The notes under the pieces were generated by a model. It did not search any database. It was not told the origin of the DNA and worked only from the letters and a program-made list of their open reading frames with translations. DNA of 59,343 bases, taken from the NCBI GenBank assembly GCA_903933805.1, contig CAIZLM010000221.1:1-59343 (forward strand), given 5' to 3'. Position numbers and translations under genes: made by a program. Position 1 is the first letter of the stretch. Every line of letters starts with the position of its first letter. This document shows, piece after piece, positions 7,740 through 18,232 of the stretch. This DNA is from an uncultured Bacteroidota bacterium (GTDB taxonomy: Bacteria > Bacteroidota > Bacteroidia > Chitinophagales > Saprospiraceae).

Positions 7740-9392
7740 TTACCGCAACAAAGTGACATTCCCCTTCTTGAAAGTCTCTATTCCATCCAGACAACGTACA
7801 CGCAGGTAATATCCATACGTTTCAACAGGTTGTGGTTGGCCCAAAAATGTTCCATCCCAAGTGTCTTCAAGCGTATTGGCCTCAAACACTTTCTGTCCCC
7901 AACGGTTGTAAACAGCCCAATACACCTCGGAAACAATGTTGCTTTCCAATTTTAACACGTCATTTTCCCCATCGTTGTTGGGAGAAAAGCCTGTTGGAAA
8001 GAAAACAAATGGCTCATCACATGCAGGCGGAACCACCACAACAGTTACACGCCCTGTTTTTTCACACCCATTGGCCATGGTAACCCCCACAAGATACGTC
8101 TCCGTTTCCAAGGGTGCCGCCGTCGGATTAAATACTTCAGCATTCGAGAGATGGTCCGCAGGGCTCCAAACAAAATTGACGGCACCAGGAATACTTGCCG
8201 TGAGTTGTGTCATATCTCCCCGCTTGATTACCATTGGGTTGGCAGCAACAACCAAATCTCCGACTGTTTCCACCAAATGCAACTTAATCACTGCCGTATC
8301 GCTACACGGCGTATTGGGCGCCGCAATGAGCGCAATGTTGTACACACCGGTGTCCTGATAACTGTAAACTGGCGCATAGGCCACCGACGTTTGCGATAGA
8401 TTGTCAGGCCAATCAAAATACCAACGAAAATACAACGCGTTTTGACTTTGATTCTCAAAGGCTACCAACAAAGTGTCACAGACGATATCCGGGAGAAAAA
8501 AAGCTGCTGTTGGACTTCCGCAGTCTGCGACATTGTATTGAAAATCTCTCCTGGTGGTTGATATTAGGGTATCTGCCCTGAATTCATCAACACAAACCCC
8601 AACCACAAAATTGCCAAGGGTGCTTGGGATACCAGACAACAACCCTGTCAATGGATCAATAGACAGTGGTACTCCACCCATGAGATTGAGCAAATTGTAG
8701 GGCGGATCCACCCAAACCAATGCATCATACGGCGGCGCTGCAGGCGGATTGGGTATGGAATTCAATGAGTCCGGCCCACCCAAGGGCGCGCAAAGCCTAT
8801 ATCCAAGTGAATCTCCATCCAAATCACTCGCAGCATGATCAAAAGAAATGGGCTGATGGACGCAAATGGCGACGGGAGGCCAATGATTGAAATTCGCAGC
8901 ACTGTTGCCGTTGAGCAGCGCTTTGCCGGATATTTCTGTGGTAAAACTAATACCTGTATTGAGCGGGTCAGGAATATTTCTGATGAGCCTGTTTCTACAG
9001 CACCGTTGGTAAACCAAGGTGTAACCAGCTGGGCGGTACGGCAATTGAACAATACTTTGATAGGTTGCCTTGTGCACACACACATTGGGCGGAACAACCA
9101 AGCAAGGATTGTTCAGGACAATTGGCAAAGTATCATTAGTAGTGTTGTCGTAGGGCAATGATAGGGTCAGAAAAAGTGAATCCGTCCCGGATTTATACAC
9201 CCCCACCGTGGCTGGATTATCAAATGCCGGCTGACCGTTAAAGCAGTCCCGATAGACCGTCAGGGTAATCTCATATTTTTTAGCGCCCAAATACCGATAG
9301 GTAATTTCGCCCCCCACAATGTGCGTTGCAAAAGCATTGGTGGAAAAAAACAAAGAAAAAACAAGCAATGTTGCTGGGCGAAAGATATTCAT
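7740..9392 (-). CDS. Secreted surface protein with PKD domain and type B (gliding-associated) C-terminal sorting domain
   Basis: The 550-residue protein has a signal peptide (about 1-23, ending NAFA) followed at once by THIVGGEITYRYLG, a start seen in many large Bacteroidota surface proteins. A PKD-like domain spans about 300-385 (FENQSQNALYFRWYFDW ... YSYQDTGVYNIAL). The last 90 residues are a CHU_C domain (FFPTGFSPNNDGENDVL, YNRWGQKVFE, DGTFLGQ, KGNVTLLR), which is the T9SS type B sorting signal. It should be exported through the T9SS and attached at the cell surface. The frame can start at GTG 9398, but ATG 9392 fits the signal peptide. It follows the deaminase gene by 28 bp and is likely in the same transcript. 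The ligand is unknown. Confidence 0.88.
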   Translation of the reverse strand: MNIFRPATLLVFSLFFSTNAFATHIVGGEITYRYLGAKKYEITLTVYRDCFNGQPAFDNPATVGVYKSGTDSLFLTLSLPYDNTTNDTLPIVLNNPCLVVPPNVCVHKATYQSIVQLPYRPAGYTLVYQRCCRNRLIRNIPDPLNTGISFTTEISGKALLNGNSAANFNHWPPVAICVHQPISFDHAASDLDGDSLGYRLCAPLGGPDSLNSIPNPPAAPPYDALVWVDPPYNLLNLMGGVPLSIDPLTGLLSGIPSTLGNFVVGVCVDEFRADTLISTTRRDFQYNVADCGSPTAAFFLPDIVCDTLLVAFENQSQNALYFRWYFDWPDNLSQTSVAYAPVYSYQDTGVYNIALIAAPNTPCSDTAVIKLHLVETVGDLVVAANPMVIKRGDMTQLTASIPGAVNFVWSPADHLSNAEVFNPTAAPLETETYLVGVTMANGCEKTGRVTVVVVPPACDEPFVFFPTGFSPNNDGENDVLKLESNIVSEVYWAVYNRWGQKVFEANTLEDTWDGTFLGQPQPVETYGYYLRVRCLDGIETFKKGNVTLLR

Positions 9393-9420
9393 AGACACGA
9401 ATGTATGGCAATAATGCGTA

Positions 9421-10347
9421 TCATTTCGTCAGATTGAACGGATGGTTGTTCATTCCACCCCACCCTTGCAGACCGCCGGTGTGCAAGGCAACAATGGTGC
9501 TACCCGGAGGAAAAAATGGTTGTTCCAGCATTTTATAGAGGGTAAACATCATTTTTGAAGTGTAAATCGGATCAAGTAATACGCCTTCTTGTTGTTGAAA
9601 ATGATCAATGAACGTGCGCAATGCATCAGACATTTGCGCAAATTTATTGGGTAAATTGTGTTCAATTATGTCAAAATCAGCATCAATACCACAACGGGCT
9701 GCTGTCAGTTTTTCCATGATCGTACGGTGAGATACCCCGTACTTAGCCGCCGGAAACACCAAGGTTTTTCCGCTTGCACCAGCACCGGCTATTACTCCGG
9801 CTGCTGTACAACCTGTGCCAGCCGGAACACAATAATACAGCAGCGTACCCACATCTGTTGGCAACTGACGCTTTACTTCTGCGACAATTTCGGCACAACC
9901 AAGCAGCGCTTCGATGGTGTCTCCGCCTTCCGGTAAAAATTTATACGGATGTGAAGGATGGATTCCAATGGTTTCAAACACCTCCGATATGTCTGCCTTC
10001 TTTAGGGTATCATAAAGCACCTTTGTGACCGGAAAAATATCCATTCCACAGCGGCGTGCGTATGACAAAGTGGGGTTTTCCATATTGGCAGCGGTGCCCC
10101 GCACGATTCCAATCGTTGGAATGCCAAATACTGCCCCTGCCGCAGCCAAAGCATGCAAATGATTGGAAAAAGCGCCACCAAAACTGAGAATACCGGTTTT
10201 TCCATCCAGCAACGGTTGAATAAATGGCGCCAGTTTTCGCCACTTATTGCCTTGGATAAATGGATGCAACAGGTCATCGCGTTTGAGAAAAACTCGGACA
10301 GATGCCGCCGCCGGGGGGAATATTTCTTGGAGTATTGAGTTGTTCAT
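9421..10347 (-). CDS. PLP-dependent 1-aminocyclopropane-1-carboxylate deaminase / D-cysteine desulfhydrase family protein
   Basis: This 308-residue fold-type II PLP enzyme has the expected N-terminal block KRDDLLHPFIQGNKWRKL, where the lysine of GNKWRK is the Schiff-base residue. LSFGGAFSNHLHALA binds substrate and PLP, and a glycine-rich segment CVPAGTGCTAAGVIAGA holds the cofactor phosphate. Family members remove ammonia from 1-aminocyclopropane-1-carboxylate or H2S from D-cysteine; sequence reading alone cannot tell which, and many bacterial members act as D-cysteine desulfhydrases. Start ATG at 10347. The next gene on the same strand, a surface protein, begins 28 bp later. No clear TAnnTTTG element was seen upstream. 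Confidence 0.85.
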   Translation of the reverse strand: MNNSILQEIFPPAAASVRVFLKRDDLLHPFIQGNKWRKLAPFIQPLLDGKTGILSFGGAFSNHLHALAAAGAVFGIPTIGIVRGTAANMENPTLSYARRCGMDIFPVTKVLYDTLKKADISEVFETIGIHPSHPYKFLPEGGDTIEALLGCAEIVAEVKRQLPTDVGTLLYYCVPAGTGCTAAGVIAGAGASGKTLVFPAAKYGVSHRTIMEKLTAARCGIDADFDIIEHNLPNKFAQMSDALRTFIDHFQQQEGVLLDPIYTSKMMFTLYKMLEQPFFPPGSTIVALHTGGLQGWGGMNNHPFNLTK

Positions 10348-10665
10348 GCAAGAGCGTCAGTTGGAAGAAATGGTATGAAGACCGTTAATCGCCCCAAACA
10401 AACCATTATTGTTACCGTATCCAGACGGGTGCCGCGCATTCTGGATAAAAAGATGTATTTTTAATGTAACTGGTTGAATTTTAAGAATCCGTCCCGTGTT
10501 TTATTGAAGTAGCTTACAAAAAACACCACTTTGTCCGACAAGAAACAACGACTTTTTTAAACGCAGAATCGACAATACCAGTCGTTACTGAAAAAGAACA
10601 ACCGCAATCTCCGAGTTTTTGTTTTTTTTTGCTGTTGTTTCTACAAAACACCAACTGCTTTGAAT
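10348..10665. other. Divergent intergenic region
   Basis: This 318-bp space separates the deaminase gene and the giant SprB-like gene, which are divergently transcribed. It holds an isolated repeat end, GTAACTGGTT, at 10466-10475 and a T-rich tract near 10615-10640. No clear promoter consensus, RNA gene or open frame was recognised. Confidence 0.5.
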
Positions 10666-13600
10666 ATGAAAATGCGCCTCCCAATAATCCTAATTGCAAT
10701 TTTTGCTGTTATGGCAATGCCTTTGGCAGGCCAAAATTACACCATGGACGGTACATCCATTACAGATTGTAACGGAACTTTCTATGACCCGGGTGGCAGC
10801 ACAGGAAATTATTCAGACAACCAAAACCTGACAGCCACCATTTGCAGTGACGGTACCGCTGGCACCCACATTCGGCTTAGTTTTTCAGGCGCTGACATTG
10901 CGCCAGGAGATGCCTTGTGTTTTTATGATGGCCAGAATCTGGCTGCCCCACTGCTTTCCTGTCAGACCGACTACAATCCTGGACAGCCATTTTTAATCCA
11001 AGCAACAGCCGTTAATCCTACCGGGTGCCTTACGGTCTCTTTTGTTTCAAACAGTTCGGGAACAGGAACAGGCTGGGCTGCTGCAATTTCCTGTGTTCCT
11101 TCCTGCCAGTCCATCTTGGCGGACTTGGTTTCAACCAATCCGGCTGCTGTTCCTGTTGATACAGGCTGGATTGATATCTGTCCGGGTGAGCGGGTGTTTT
11201 TTGCTGGCAAAGGGGAATACTTACAAAATAATTTTGCATATCAACAATCAGATTTGACCACCACCTTCGAATGGAACTTCGGAGATGGTGGCATCGCTTA
11301 CGGCCCCAACACATCGCACCGTTTTGATCAGCCGGGTGGTTATTATGTACAACTCGCCCTGACGGATCAACAAGGATGCCGAAACACCAACCTGATCAAT
11401 CAGCGAATCCGTGTGGCGGCCAAACCAAATTTCCAATTGACCGGAATGCTTGACCAAAGTATCTGTGCCGGAGATACCGTCGCCCTCAGTGCCAATGTGG
11501 CAGGCAATGGCAACAATCAGACCCTGCTTGTTACGCCCAATGCATCGTCTTTTGCCGTAGAAGGAAGCCGATCCGACTCACTCGCGCTCCCTGATGGAAC
11601 AGGAATCCCCTACGAAACGACCATTTTTTTTACTGAATTTTCCCCAGGACAAGTGTTGGTTTCTCCCACAGACCTTGAAAGCATTTGCGTCGATATGGAG
11701 CACTCTTGGGCCAGGGATGTTGAGATATCCCTGACCTGCCCCAATGGCCAAAGCATCATTCTTCACGATCACCCCGGCAATTTTGGTGGGCAGGTTTTTT
11801 TGGGAGAACCCAACGACAACGACAATGTAAACCCTATTCCAGGGCTAGGATACGATTATTGCTGGGTGAACAACGCGCCCAACCCAACTTGGATTGAATA
11901 TGCCAATACCGTACTGGGGGGGAATGGCACCATTCCTTCCGGTGATTACAGCACCTTTAACCCCATTGCAGACCTGGTTGGTTGCCCACTCAATGGGGAG
12001 TGGAGCATCCGGGTGACCGATTGGTGGCCCATTGACAACGGCTTTATTTTCAACTGGTCATTGAAATTTTTGGATGAACTGTATCCAAACGTAGAATCTT
12101 TCACTCCGGCCCTGACGTCTTGGAACTGGAACAGCCACCCTTCTATTTTCTTTCAAACGGTAGATTCTATAGCTGCTGCACCTCAAAATGCTGGAACTGC
12201 CGGTTATACTTTCACGGTAAATGATGCTTTCGGATGCTCTTGGGACACATTGCTCACGGTATCCGTCTTGCCTCCTACCCATCCCGATTGCTTTTCGTGT
12301 GGCGCCAACTTGGCGATACTACACGATACCACCATCTGCTCAGGTGGTTCGGCAGTACTCAACGCTACCCCCGTTGCACCACCCTTTCAAGAAGTGCGGT
12401 TTGAATCCTACCCAGACTACCGCATTGGCAACGGCAACCACCCGCACAACAACCCCTATCATGCCCCAATAGAAATCAGTAGCCTTGGTTACCCCATCAT
12501 CACCAACCCTACACAACAAATAATATCGGTGTGTATGGACATCGAAACAGATTACTGCTCAGATCTTAATATTTTTCTGGAAGCTCCCAGTGGGCAATTG
12601 CTGGAACTTACCTCCGGGAATGGTGGGTCGGGTGACAACTACAAAACCACGTGTTTTTCACCCGTGGCCACCACTTCTATCGTTGGTCAGACTGCACCAT
12701 TCAACGGAACGTACAAACCAGAAGGAAACTGGAATACACTGCTTGGGGCTGCTGTAAATGGAGACTGGTCACTCCGGGTTTCTGATGGTTTCGCACCCAA
12801 CCAATTCGGCAAAGTAAAATGGTGGAGTATCGGTTTTAAAGTCAACAACAATGTCAGCTATGCTTGGGAAAATGGCGCAACGCTTTCGTGTTCAAACTGC
12901 CCCAACCCATCAGCTACGCCTGCTCAATCTACCACATACACCATCAATACCGTGGATGCTTTTGGTTGCCAACACCACGATACCGTTGACGTGCATGTCA
13001 TTTCCTTTTTTCCCGCTCCAACCGGATTGGCAGTGCTAAATATCGGTAATGGCAATATGGTTTGGGGCTGGAATGGTGTGCAAGGGGCTTTGGGCTACGA
13101 AGTACGCGTCAATGGTGGTGCATGGGAAACTGCAAACGGGGTGTTGATGCACACGGTCAATGGCCTGACGATCGGGCAGACCGTACTCCTAGAAGTGCGG
13201 GCCGTCAGTCCAGGTTGTACACCGTTGATCGCGCAATCGAGTAGTACCTATGGAAGTTGTAGCCTTGTTGCCAATTTGGACAGTACAACACCTGTGCTTT
13301 GCGCTGGTGAAGCTTCCGGTTCCGCCTTGATTTCAGTTTTGGGGGGTAATCTTCCCCTTCAATTCTCCGTTGACAATTTTCCAGGGTCATTTCCCAATGG
13401 AAATTTACTTCAATTATTGCCGGCAGGAAACCACACTGTTGTGGTACACGACGTAGTAGGCTGTGCAGATACCGTGTTTTTTAATATTGGAGCACCGCCT
13501 GCGCTGCAAATTGATTTGGTGGTGGAGCAAGTGCCTTGTCACGGCGAGCAAGGATCAGCGGGATTTACTGCCAGTGGCGGCTCCGGCAACATAAATTTTC

Positions 13601-16600
13601 TCTGGGAGCCTTGTCAGGGAGGGGTTCAACAATCCGGAAATACCGCCACCGGGCTTACCGCAGGATGTTATGCTTTGACAGCTACGGACGGAAATGGTTG
13701 TGAAACAACCCAAACTTTTACCCTGACGGATCCCGACGCTATAGGCTTCCTCGGATCGCAGTCTCCCGTTTCTTGTTTTGGTGGCAACGATGGTACGGCC
13801 ACCATGTCCGTCTCCGGTGGAACACCGCCATACCAGTTCCTATGGGAAAACGGACAAACCACAACGACAGCAACGGGATTCACAGCTGGTTTTCATTTCG
13901 TGACCGTCACCGACGCAAACCTCTGTCAGGCAGCCACTTTTGTACAGATCACTCAAGCAACCTTACTCCAGGTCAGCAGCACGGATATTCTACCTGTTTC
14001 CTGCTTTGGTGGTAACAATGGCGCTGTTACCCTACACTTGATGGGTGGCAATTCCCCCTATTTCTATCAGTGGAACAATGGACAAACAACCGCATCTGTG
14101 CAAAACATTGTTGCAGGACAATATTCAGTTACTGTGACGGATACAAAAGGTTGTTCGGCGCAAGCAAATCCAGTGGTAGCATCACCTACCGCTTTGATCG
14201 CTTCTTTTACAAGCGTAAGCAATGATCCCTGCGCAGGAAGTTGCCAGGGACAAGCAACACTCCAAGCCTCAGGCGGTACCGCACCTTATACCTATATTTG
14301 GAGCAATCCAGCGATCCCAGCCGGAACACCAATGGCAACAGGTCTTTGCCCCGGGGCATATTCTGTCACCGTACAGGATATTCGGGGCTGTAGTAATACC
14401 CTCATGACCAATATTGGAAGCGCCTCCAACATTCAAGTACCATTCAGCCCAACTGCACCCACTTGCGCCGGTCTTTCCAATGGCAGTATCACCACCACTG
14501 TCAGCGGAGGATCCATGCCTTACCAATACCTTTGGGATAATGGTAGCAATGGTCCCAACCTGCAAAATATTGCCTGTGGAAACCATTCCCTGACTGTCAC
14601 CGATGCGCTTGGCTGCTCCCAAGTGGCAACGATAACCCTTGATTGCCCTACCATCATACTGATCAACAGCGTTGCTACCATGCCCGTTCAATGCTTCGGC
14701 GGATCAACTGGCACAGCAACTGTGTATCCAACTGGCGGTGTTCCACCATTGATCTATCAGTGGAGCGACTCCAATGCACAGAAAACACAGCAGGCGACCA
14801 ACCTCGCATCCGGCATATATTTCGTGACCGTAACCGACTCCAATGGTTGTACCGCTTCCACATCCACCACTGTTTCACAACCCAGTATCCTCACCAGCCC
14901 TGTTGTGTTGAACCACGTAAACTGTTACGGAGGAACAACCGGCAGCATCCTCGCAAACCCTGCAGGCGGCACAGCGCCTTACCTGTTCCATTGGTCAACC
15001 GGGGGAAACGGACAGCAACTTACAGACATTCCTGCCGGCACTTATTCGTTGACCGTAACAGATGCCAATCAATGCTCCATCACCCTTTCCACCACCATTA
15101 CACAGCCAGCCCAACCGTTACAAACAACTGCTGCTCAAATTCAGGCGGCCTGTTTTGGAGAAAAAAATGGTCAAGCAATGGCTGTAGAAAGCGGCGGCAG
15201 CGGTGCGCCTTTTGCGTTTCTTTGGAGCAATGGGCAACCAACATCGCTGGCGAATAACCTTGCGCCAGGCATTTATTCTGTGACGGCTACAGATCAATTG
15301 GGATGTACCGCCACCAATAGTGTCACCATTCAAGAACTCGACATCATTGTTGTAAATGTAGCATTTGTGCCCCCTTCCTGTTTTGGTGTTGCTGATGCAC
15401 AAGCTGCCGTCAATTTGATCACCGGAGGCGCCGGCATGGGCAACACACAGCTGTACCACTTCCAATGGAGTGTTCCGGGAGCGCCCGATGCTCCTGTCAT
15501 AAACGGGTTGTTGGGAAATGCCAGCTACTCCGTTACCGTCGCCGATTTGCAAGGATGCAGGAGTGTTTTTTCATTTACGGTAAATCAACCGCCGGCCATT
15601 GTATTGAACACCTCCACCAGCAATATCAGTTGCTTTGGTGGAAACAATGGGGTCGCTGGTGTTACCAATATCTTGAACGCAAACCAACCTGTTAATTACC
15701 TATGGAGTAATGGACAAACAAGCGCAGAAATATCAGGTATTCAGGCCGGACTTTACGGCGTGACAGTCTCAGACAATGAGGGTTGCAAAGCGACAAGAAG
15801 CATCGAAATTCTTGAACCGGACGCCCTGAAAGTCGTCTTTGACCAACAACCACTCAAATGCTATGCCGACAGCAATGCAACGCTCGGTGCATGGGTTACA
15901 GGTGGAACAGTTGGCTATCAGTATCAGTGGTCCAACGGAGACACAAGCCCAAACTTGACTAATCTCGGACCAGGAGACTACCGTATTACCGTTACTGACA
16001 GCAACGGGTGTGTTGTTACGGGCGCCAACAACATCGAACAACCGGAAGCGTTGACACTCACCAGTCAACACATTTTACCCGACTGTTTCGGGGCGCAAAA
16101 CGGCAGGATATTGTCCATGACCAATGGCGGGGAATACCCCTATCGGTACAGTTTAAATGGCAGTGATTTTGGGGGTGACGGTACTTTTATCGCACTAAAA
16201 GCGGGCGTTTATGCCCTTCGAGTTCGTGATGCAAACGGTTGTTTCGCATTCCTGAATGATACCTTGTGGCAGCCTCCGGCTGTGCAAGTGACCCTATTTG
16301 GCGACAGCTCGATTGTTTTTGGCGACAGCCTCCTGATACAAGCAGCAGTATCCAATACCATTGGCACTCCCAGTTTCCAATGGAGTAGCGCGTTCAATGA
16401 CAGTCTAACATGCACAGACATTGACTATTGTGAAGAAATTCTGGTGAAACCTACCCTGAGCAACACCTATCGACTCACAGTTACGGATGATCGGGGCTGT
16501 ACGGGAAAATCTGCTTTGTATATCAGGGTAAATAAACCGCGAGGCGTGTATGTGCCGACAGCATTTAGCCCAAACAACGACCTCACAAATGACCTACTCG

Positions 16601-16836
16601 TGGTACATGGTATCAGTAAACAAGTTCGACAAATTGTGACCTTTAAGATATTTGACAGGTGGGGTGAACAGATCTACGAAGATCAAAATTTCGAGGTAAA
16701 CCAGCCGGACCGAGGCTGGGACGGTCAATTCCTCGGCCAGCCGTCTGATCCGGGTGTTTACGTTTGGCTCCTCGAAGCAGAATACCTAGATGGACATCGG
16801 GAAAAGTTGAAAGGTGATGTGACATTGGTGCGTTGA
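10666..16836 (+). CDS. Giant SprB-like surface protein with P/Homo B domains, about 13 SprB repeats and type B sorting domain
   Basis: This protein has 2056 residues. Order: signal peptide (about 1-23); a CUB-like domain (25-145); a PKD domain (155-245, FEWNFGDGG ... FDQPGGYYVQLALTD); two proprotein-convertase P/Homo B-like domains (about 317-470 and 578-725, each ending WSIRVTDWW.. or WSLRVSDGF..); an FN3-like domain (790-870); about 13 tandem SprB repeats from about 873 to 1870; a CHU_C domain from about 1957 (PTAFSPNNDLTND ... KGDVTLVR). Each SprB repeat reads like SCFGGN(N/D)G, then GG..PYxFxWxNGQTT, then AGxYxVTVTDxxGC. In Flavobacterium, SprB is the mobile gliding adhesin moved by the T9SS-linked motor. 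The PorP/SprF gene follows, as sprF follows sprB. A TTG at 10660 is possible, but ATG 10666 fits the signal peptide. Confidence 0.93.
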   Translation: MKMRLPIILIAIFAVMAMPLAGQNYTMDGTSITDCNGTFYDPGGSTGNYSDNQNLTATICSDGTAGTHIRLSFSGADIAPGDALCFYDGQNLAAPLLSCQTDYNPGQPFLIQATAVNPTGCLTVSFVSNSSGTGTGWAAAISCVPSCQSILADLVSTNPAAVPVDTGWIDICPGERVFFAGKGEYLQNNFAYQQSDLTTTFEWNFGDGGIAYGPNTSHRFDQPGGYYVQLALTDQQGCRNTNLINQRIRVAAKPNFQLTGMLDQSICAGDTVALSANVAGNGNNQTLLVTPNASSFAVEGSRSDSLALPDGTGIPYETTIFFTEFSPGQVLVSPTDLESICVDMEHSWARDVEISLTCPNGQSIILHDHPGNFGGQVFLGEPNDNDNVNPIPGLGYDYCWVNNAPNPTWIEYANTVLGGNGTIPSGDYSTFNPIADLVGCPLNGEWSIRVTDWWPIDNGFIFNWSLKFLDELYPNVESFTPALTSWNWNSHPSIFFQTVDSIAAAPQNAGTAGYTFTVNDAFGCSWDTLLTVSVLPPTHPDCFSCGANLAILHDTTICSGGSAVLNATPVAPPFQEVRFESYPDYRIGNGNHPHNNPYHAPIEISSLGYPIITNPTQQIISVCMDIETDYCSDLNIFLEAPSGQLLELTSGNGGSGDNYKTTCFSPVATTSIVGQTAPFNGTYKPEGNWNTLLGAAVNGDWSLRVSDGFAPNQFGKVKWWSIGFKVNNNVSYAWENGATLSCSNCPNPSATPAQSTTYTINTVDAFGCQHHDTVDVHVISFFPAPTGLAVLNIGNGNMVWGWNGVQGALGYEVRVNGGAWETANGVLMHTVNGLTIGQTVLLEVRAVSPGCTPLIAQSSSTYGSCSLVANLDSTTPVLCAGEASGSALISVLGGNLPLQFSVDNFPGSFPNGNLLQLLPAGNHTVVVHDVVGCADTVFFNIGAPPALQIDLVVEQVPCHGEQGSAGFTASGGSGNINFLWEPCQGGVQQSGNTATGLTAGCYALTATDGNGCETTQTFTLTDPDAIGFLGSQSPVSCFGGNDGTATMSVSGGTPPYQFLWENGQTTTTATGFTAGFHFVTVTDANLCQAATFVQITQATLLQVSSTDILPVSCFGGNNGAVTLHLMGGNSPYFYQWNNGQTTASVQNIVAGQYSVTVTDTKGCSAQANPVVASPTALIASFTSVSNDPCAGSCQGQATLQASGGTAPYTYIWSNPAIPAGTPMATGLCPGAYSVTVQDIRGCSNTLMTNIGSASNIQVPFSPTAPTCAGLSNGSITTTVSGGSMPYQYLWDNGSNGPNLQNIACGNHSLTVTDALGCSQVATITLDCPTIILINSVATMPVQCFGGSTGTATVYPTGGVPPLIYQWSDSNAQKTQQATNLASGIYFVTVTDSNGCTASTSTTVSQPSILTSPVVLNHVNCYGGTTGSILANPAGGTAPYLFHWSTGGNGQQLTDIPAGTYSLTVTDANQCSITLSTTITQPAQPLQTTAAQIQAACFGEKNGQAMAVESGGSGAPFAFLWSNGQPTSLANNLAPGIYSVTATDQLGCTATNSVTIQELDIIVVNVAFVPPSCFGVADAQAAVNLITGGAGMGNTQLYHFQWSVPGAPDAPVINGLLGNASYSVTVADLQGCRSVFSFTVNQPPAIVLNTSTSNISCFGGNNGVAGVTNILNANQPVNYLWSNGQTSAEISGIQAGLYGVTVSDNEGCKATRSIEILEPDALKVVFDQQPLKCYADSNATLGAWVTGGTVGYQYQWSNGDTSPNLTNLGPGDYRITVTDSNGCVVTGANNIEQPEALTLTSQHILPDCFGAQNGRILSMTNGGEYPYRYSLNGSDFGGDGTFIALKAGVYALRVRDANGCFAFLNDTLWQPPAVQVTLFGDSSIVFGDSLLIQAAVSNTIGTPSFQWSSAFNDSLTCTDIDYCEEILVKPTLSNTYRLTVTDDRGCTGKSALYIRVNKPRGVYVPTAFSPNNDLTNDLLVVHGISKQVRQIVTFKIFDRWGEQIYEDQNFEVNQPDRGWDGQFLGQPSDPGVYVWLLEAEYLDGHREKLKGDVTLVR

Positions 16837-16859
16837 TGATGATGCGGTATTATTTTTTC

Positions 16860-17022
16860 GTAACTGGTTGGGTGGCACGCTGTCTGGCCCAAAAAGGTCC
16901 ATTTTCCGCCATACTTCGCAGATTTTTTTGACCGTAGCGCTGCTATGGCCTACAAAAATCCGCTTCGTCTGGCAAAAAATGGTCACTTTTTTGTCTCAGA
17001 CGCGACCACGCTAACCAGTTAC
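16860..17022 (+). repeat. Palindromic repeat, full-length copy with a duplicated end
   Basis: This is a 163-bp full copy between the SprB-like gene and the PorP/SprF gene. A second left end follows directly: TTTTTTCGTAACTGGTTGG occurs at 16854-16872, over the left boundary, and again at 17024-17042, just after the right boundary. Confidence 0.93.
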
Positions 17023-17030
17023 GTTTTTTC

Positions 17031-17042
17031 GTAACTGGTTGG
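17031..17042 (+). repeat. Isolated left end of the palindromic repeat
   Basis: GTAACTGGTTGG stands alone 8 bp after the full copy and is followed by unrelated T-rich sequence. It is part of the 19-bp direct duplication described for the neighbouring copy. Confidence 0.6.
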
Positions 17043-17140
17043 TTTTTTTGATATTTTGTGTTATTTTTTTGAGCAACCGGTATTTTTTTCTTTTTTTTGG
17101 GGCCGAAATGAAACATTCAAATTTTTACACATAATCACCG

Positions 17141-18202
17141 ATGAAAATTTCAACCCAATCGATTGTACTTTTTGCCCTGTTTTTTTTGACTTATTGTTCG
17201 AACTTACAAGCGCAAGATCCTCGTTTCTCTCAGTATTACGCCTCCCCTTGGAATCTGAACCCTGCTATGACCGGTGTTTTCAACGGTAGCTGGCGGGCTA
17301 CAGCCAACTACCGTGATCAATGGGGCAGTATTATTTCTCCAGTTCCGTTTCGCACCTACTCCACTGCATTTGAACAGCGCGTTCAAGTGGGCGTACGCGA
17401 CGACTATGCCTCGTTTGGTATTGGCGCGATGCATGACGAAGCAGGTACCGCGCGTTTTCTTCAAAATAGAATCCACCTCGGAGGTGCATTTCTGAAACAA
17501 CTGTCTGGCGGCAGGCAACAAGCCGACCACTATTTGTCTGCAGGGGCTCAGGTTGGTTTTGGTCAAAATTCTATTGACTGGGGAAAAGTATGGTTCAGCC
17601 GCCAATTTGATAACACCACTGAAACCCCCGATTTTTCAGCACCCAGCGGGGAGCCCATGGCCAATAGTCCCTCCAAAGGATGGCTCGATTTCAACGCCGG
17701 TCTGTTGTGGTATGTGGTTTTGGAAAACAATGGCACCTTCTACCTAGGAGGCGCCATGCACCACCTCAACAAACCAAACATCTCTTTCATAGAAGACGAC
17801 GCGGAAACCTTGTATGTACGTTGGTCTGCCCATGCCGGTGGCGAATTCCCCTTGAACCACAACATCAGCTTGCTCCCGGGAGCATTGGTGATGAAACAAG
17901 GACCAGCGTTCGAGACAGATTTAGGTTTAAATCTCCGTTACTCGAACAATGACTTAAATGAACTCGCGCTCCGTGCCGGCGCTTGGCTGCGGGTGGGAAA
18001 CAAACTCGACAAGCAGTTCCAAGCTGATGCCGTAACCTTGGTGGGCATGCTTGAACTAAACCGCTGTATGTTGGGCCTTAGCTATGATGTGACCGTCTCA
18101 AAACTAACACAAGCCAACAATTCTAGGGGCGCCTTTGAATTGTCATTGACCTACTTCCATCCCGGAGAAAGAAAAACAAGGGTCCAATGCCCAAATTTCT
18201 AA
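17141..18202 (+). CDS. PorP/SprF family type IX secretion membrane protein
   Basis: The 353-residue protein has a signal peptide (about 1-24, ending NLQAQ) and the family hallmark directly after it: DPRFSQYYASPWNLNPAMTG. The rest is predicted beta-barrel with repeated short strands (GWLDFNAGLLWY, FYLGGAMHHLNKP) and ends in an aromatic strand plus a short tail. PorP/SprF proteins are outer-membrane components paired with T9SS cargo; in Flavobacterium SprF is needed to place SprB on the surface. Its position after the SprB-like gene supports such a dedicated pair. A palindromic repeat lies between the two genes, and the TlpA-like gene starts 30 bp after the stop. Confidence 0.93.
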   Translation: MKISTQSIVLFALFFLTYCSNLQAQDPRFSQYYASPWNLNPAMTGVFNGSWRATANYRDQWGSIISPVPFRTYSTAFEQRVQVGVRDDYASFGIGAMHDEAGTARFLQNRIHLGGAFLKQLSGGRQQADHYLSAGAQVGFGQNSIDWGKVWFSRQFDNTTETPDFSAPSGEPMANSPSKGWLDFNAGLLWYVVLENNGTFYLGGAMHHLNKPNISFIEDDAETLYVRWSAHAGGEFPLNHNISLLPGALVMKQGPAFETDLGLNLRYSNNDLNELALRAGAWLRVGNKLDKQFQADAVTLVGMLELNRCMLGLSYDVTVSKLTQANNSRGAFELSLTYFHPGERKTRVQCPNF

Positions 18203-18232
18203 ATTTTCACCACACCTTCCAATTGCATCATC

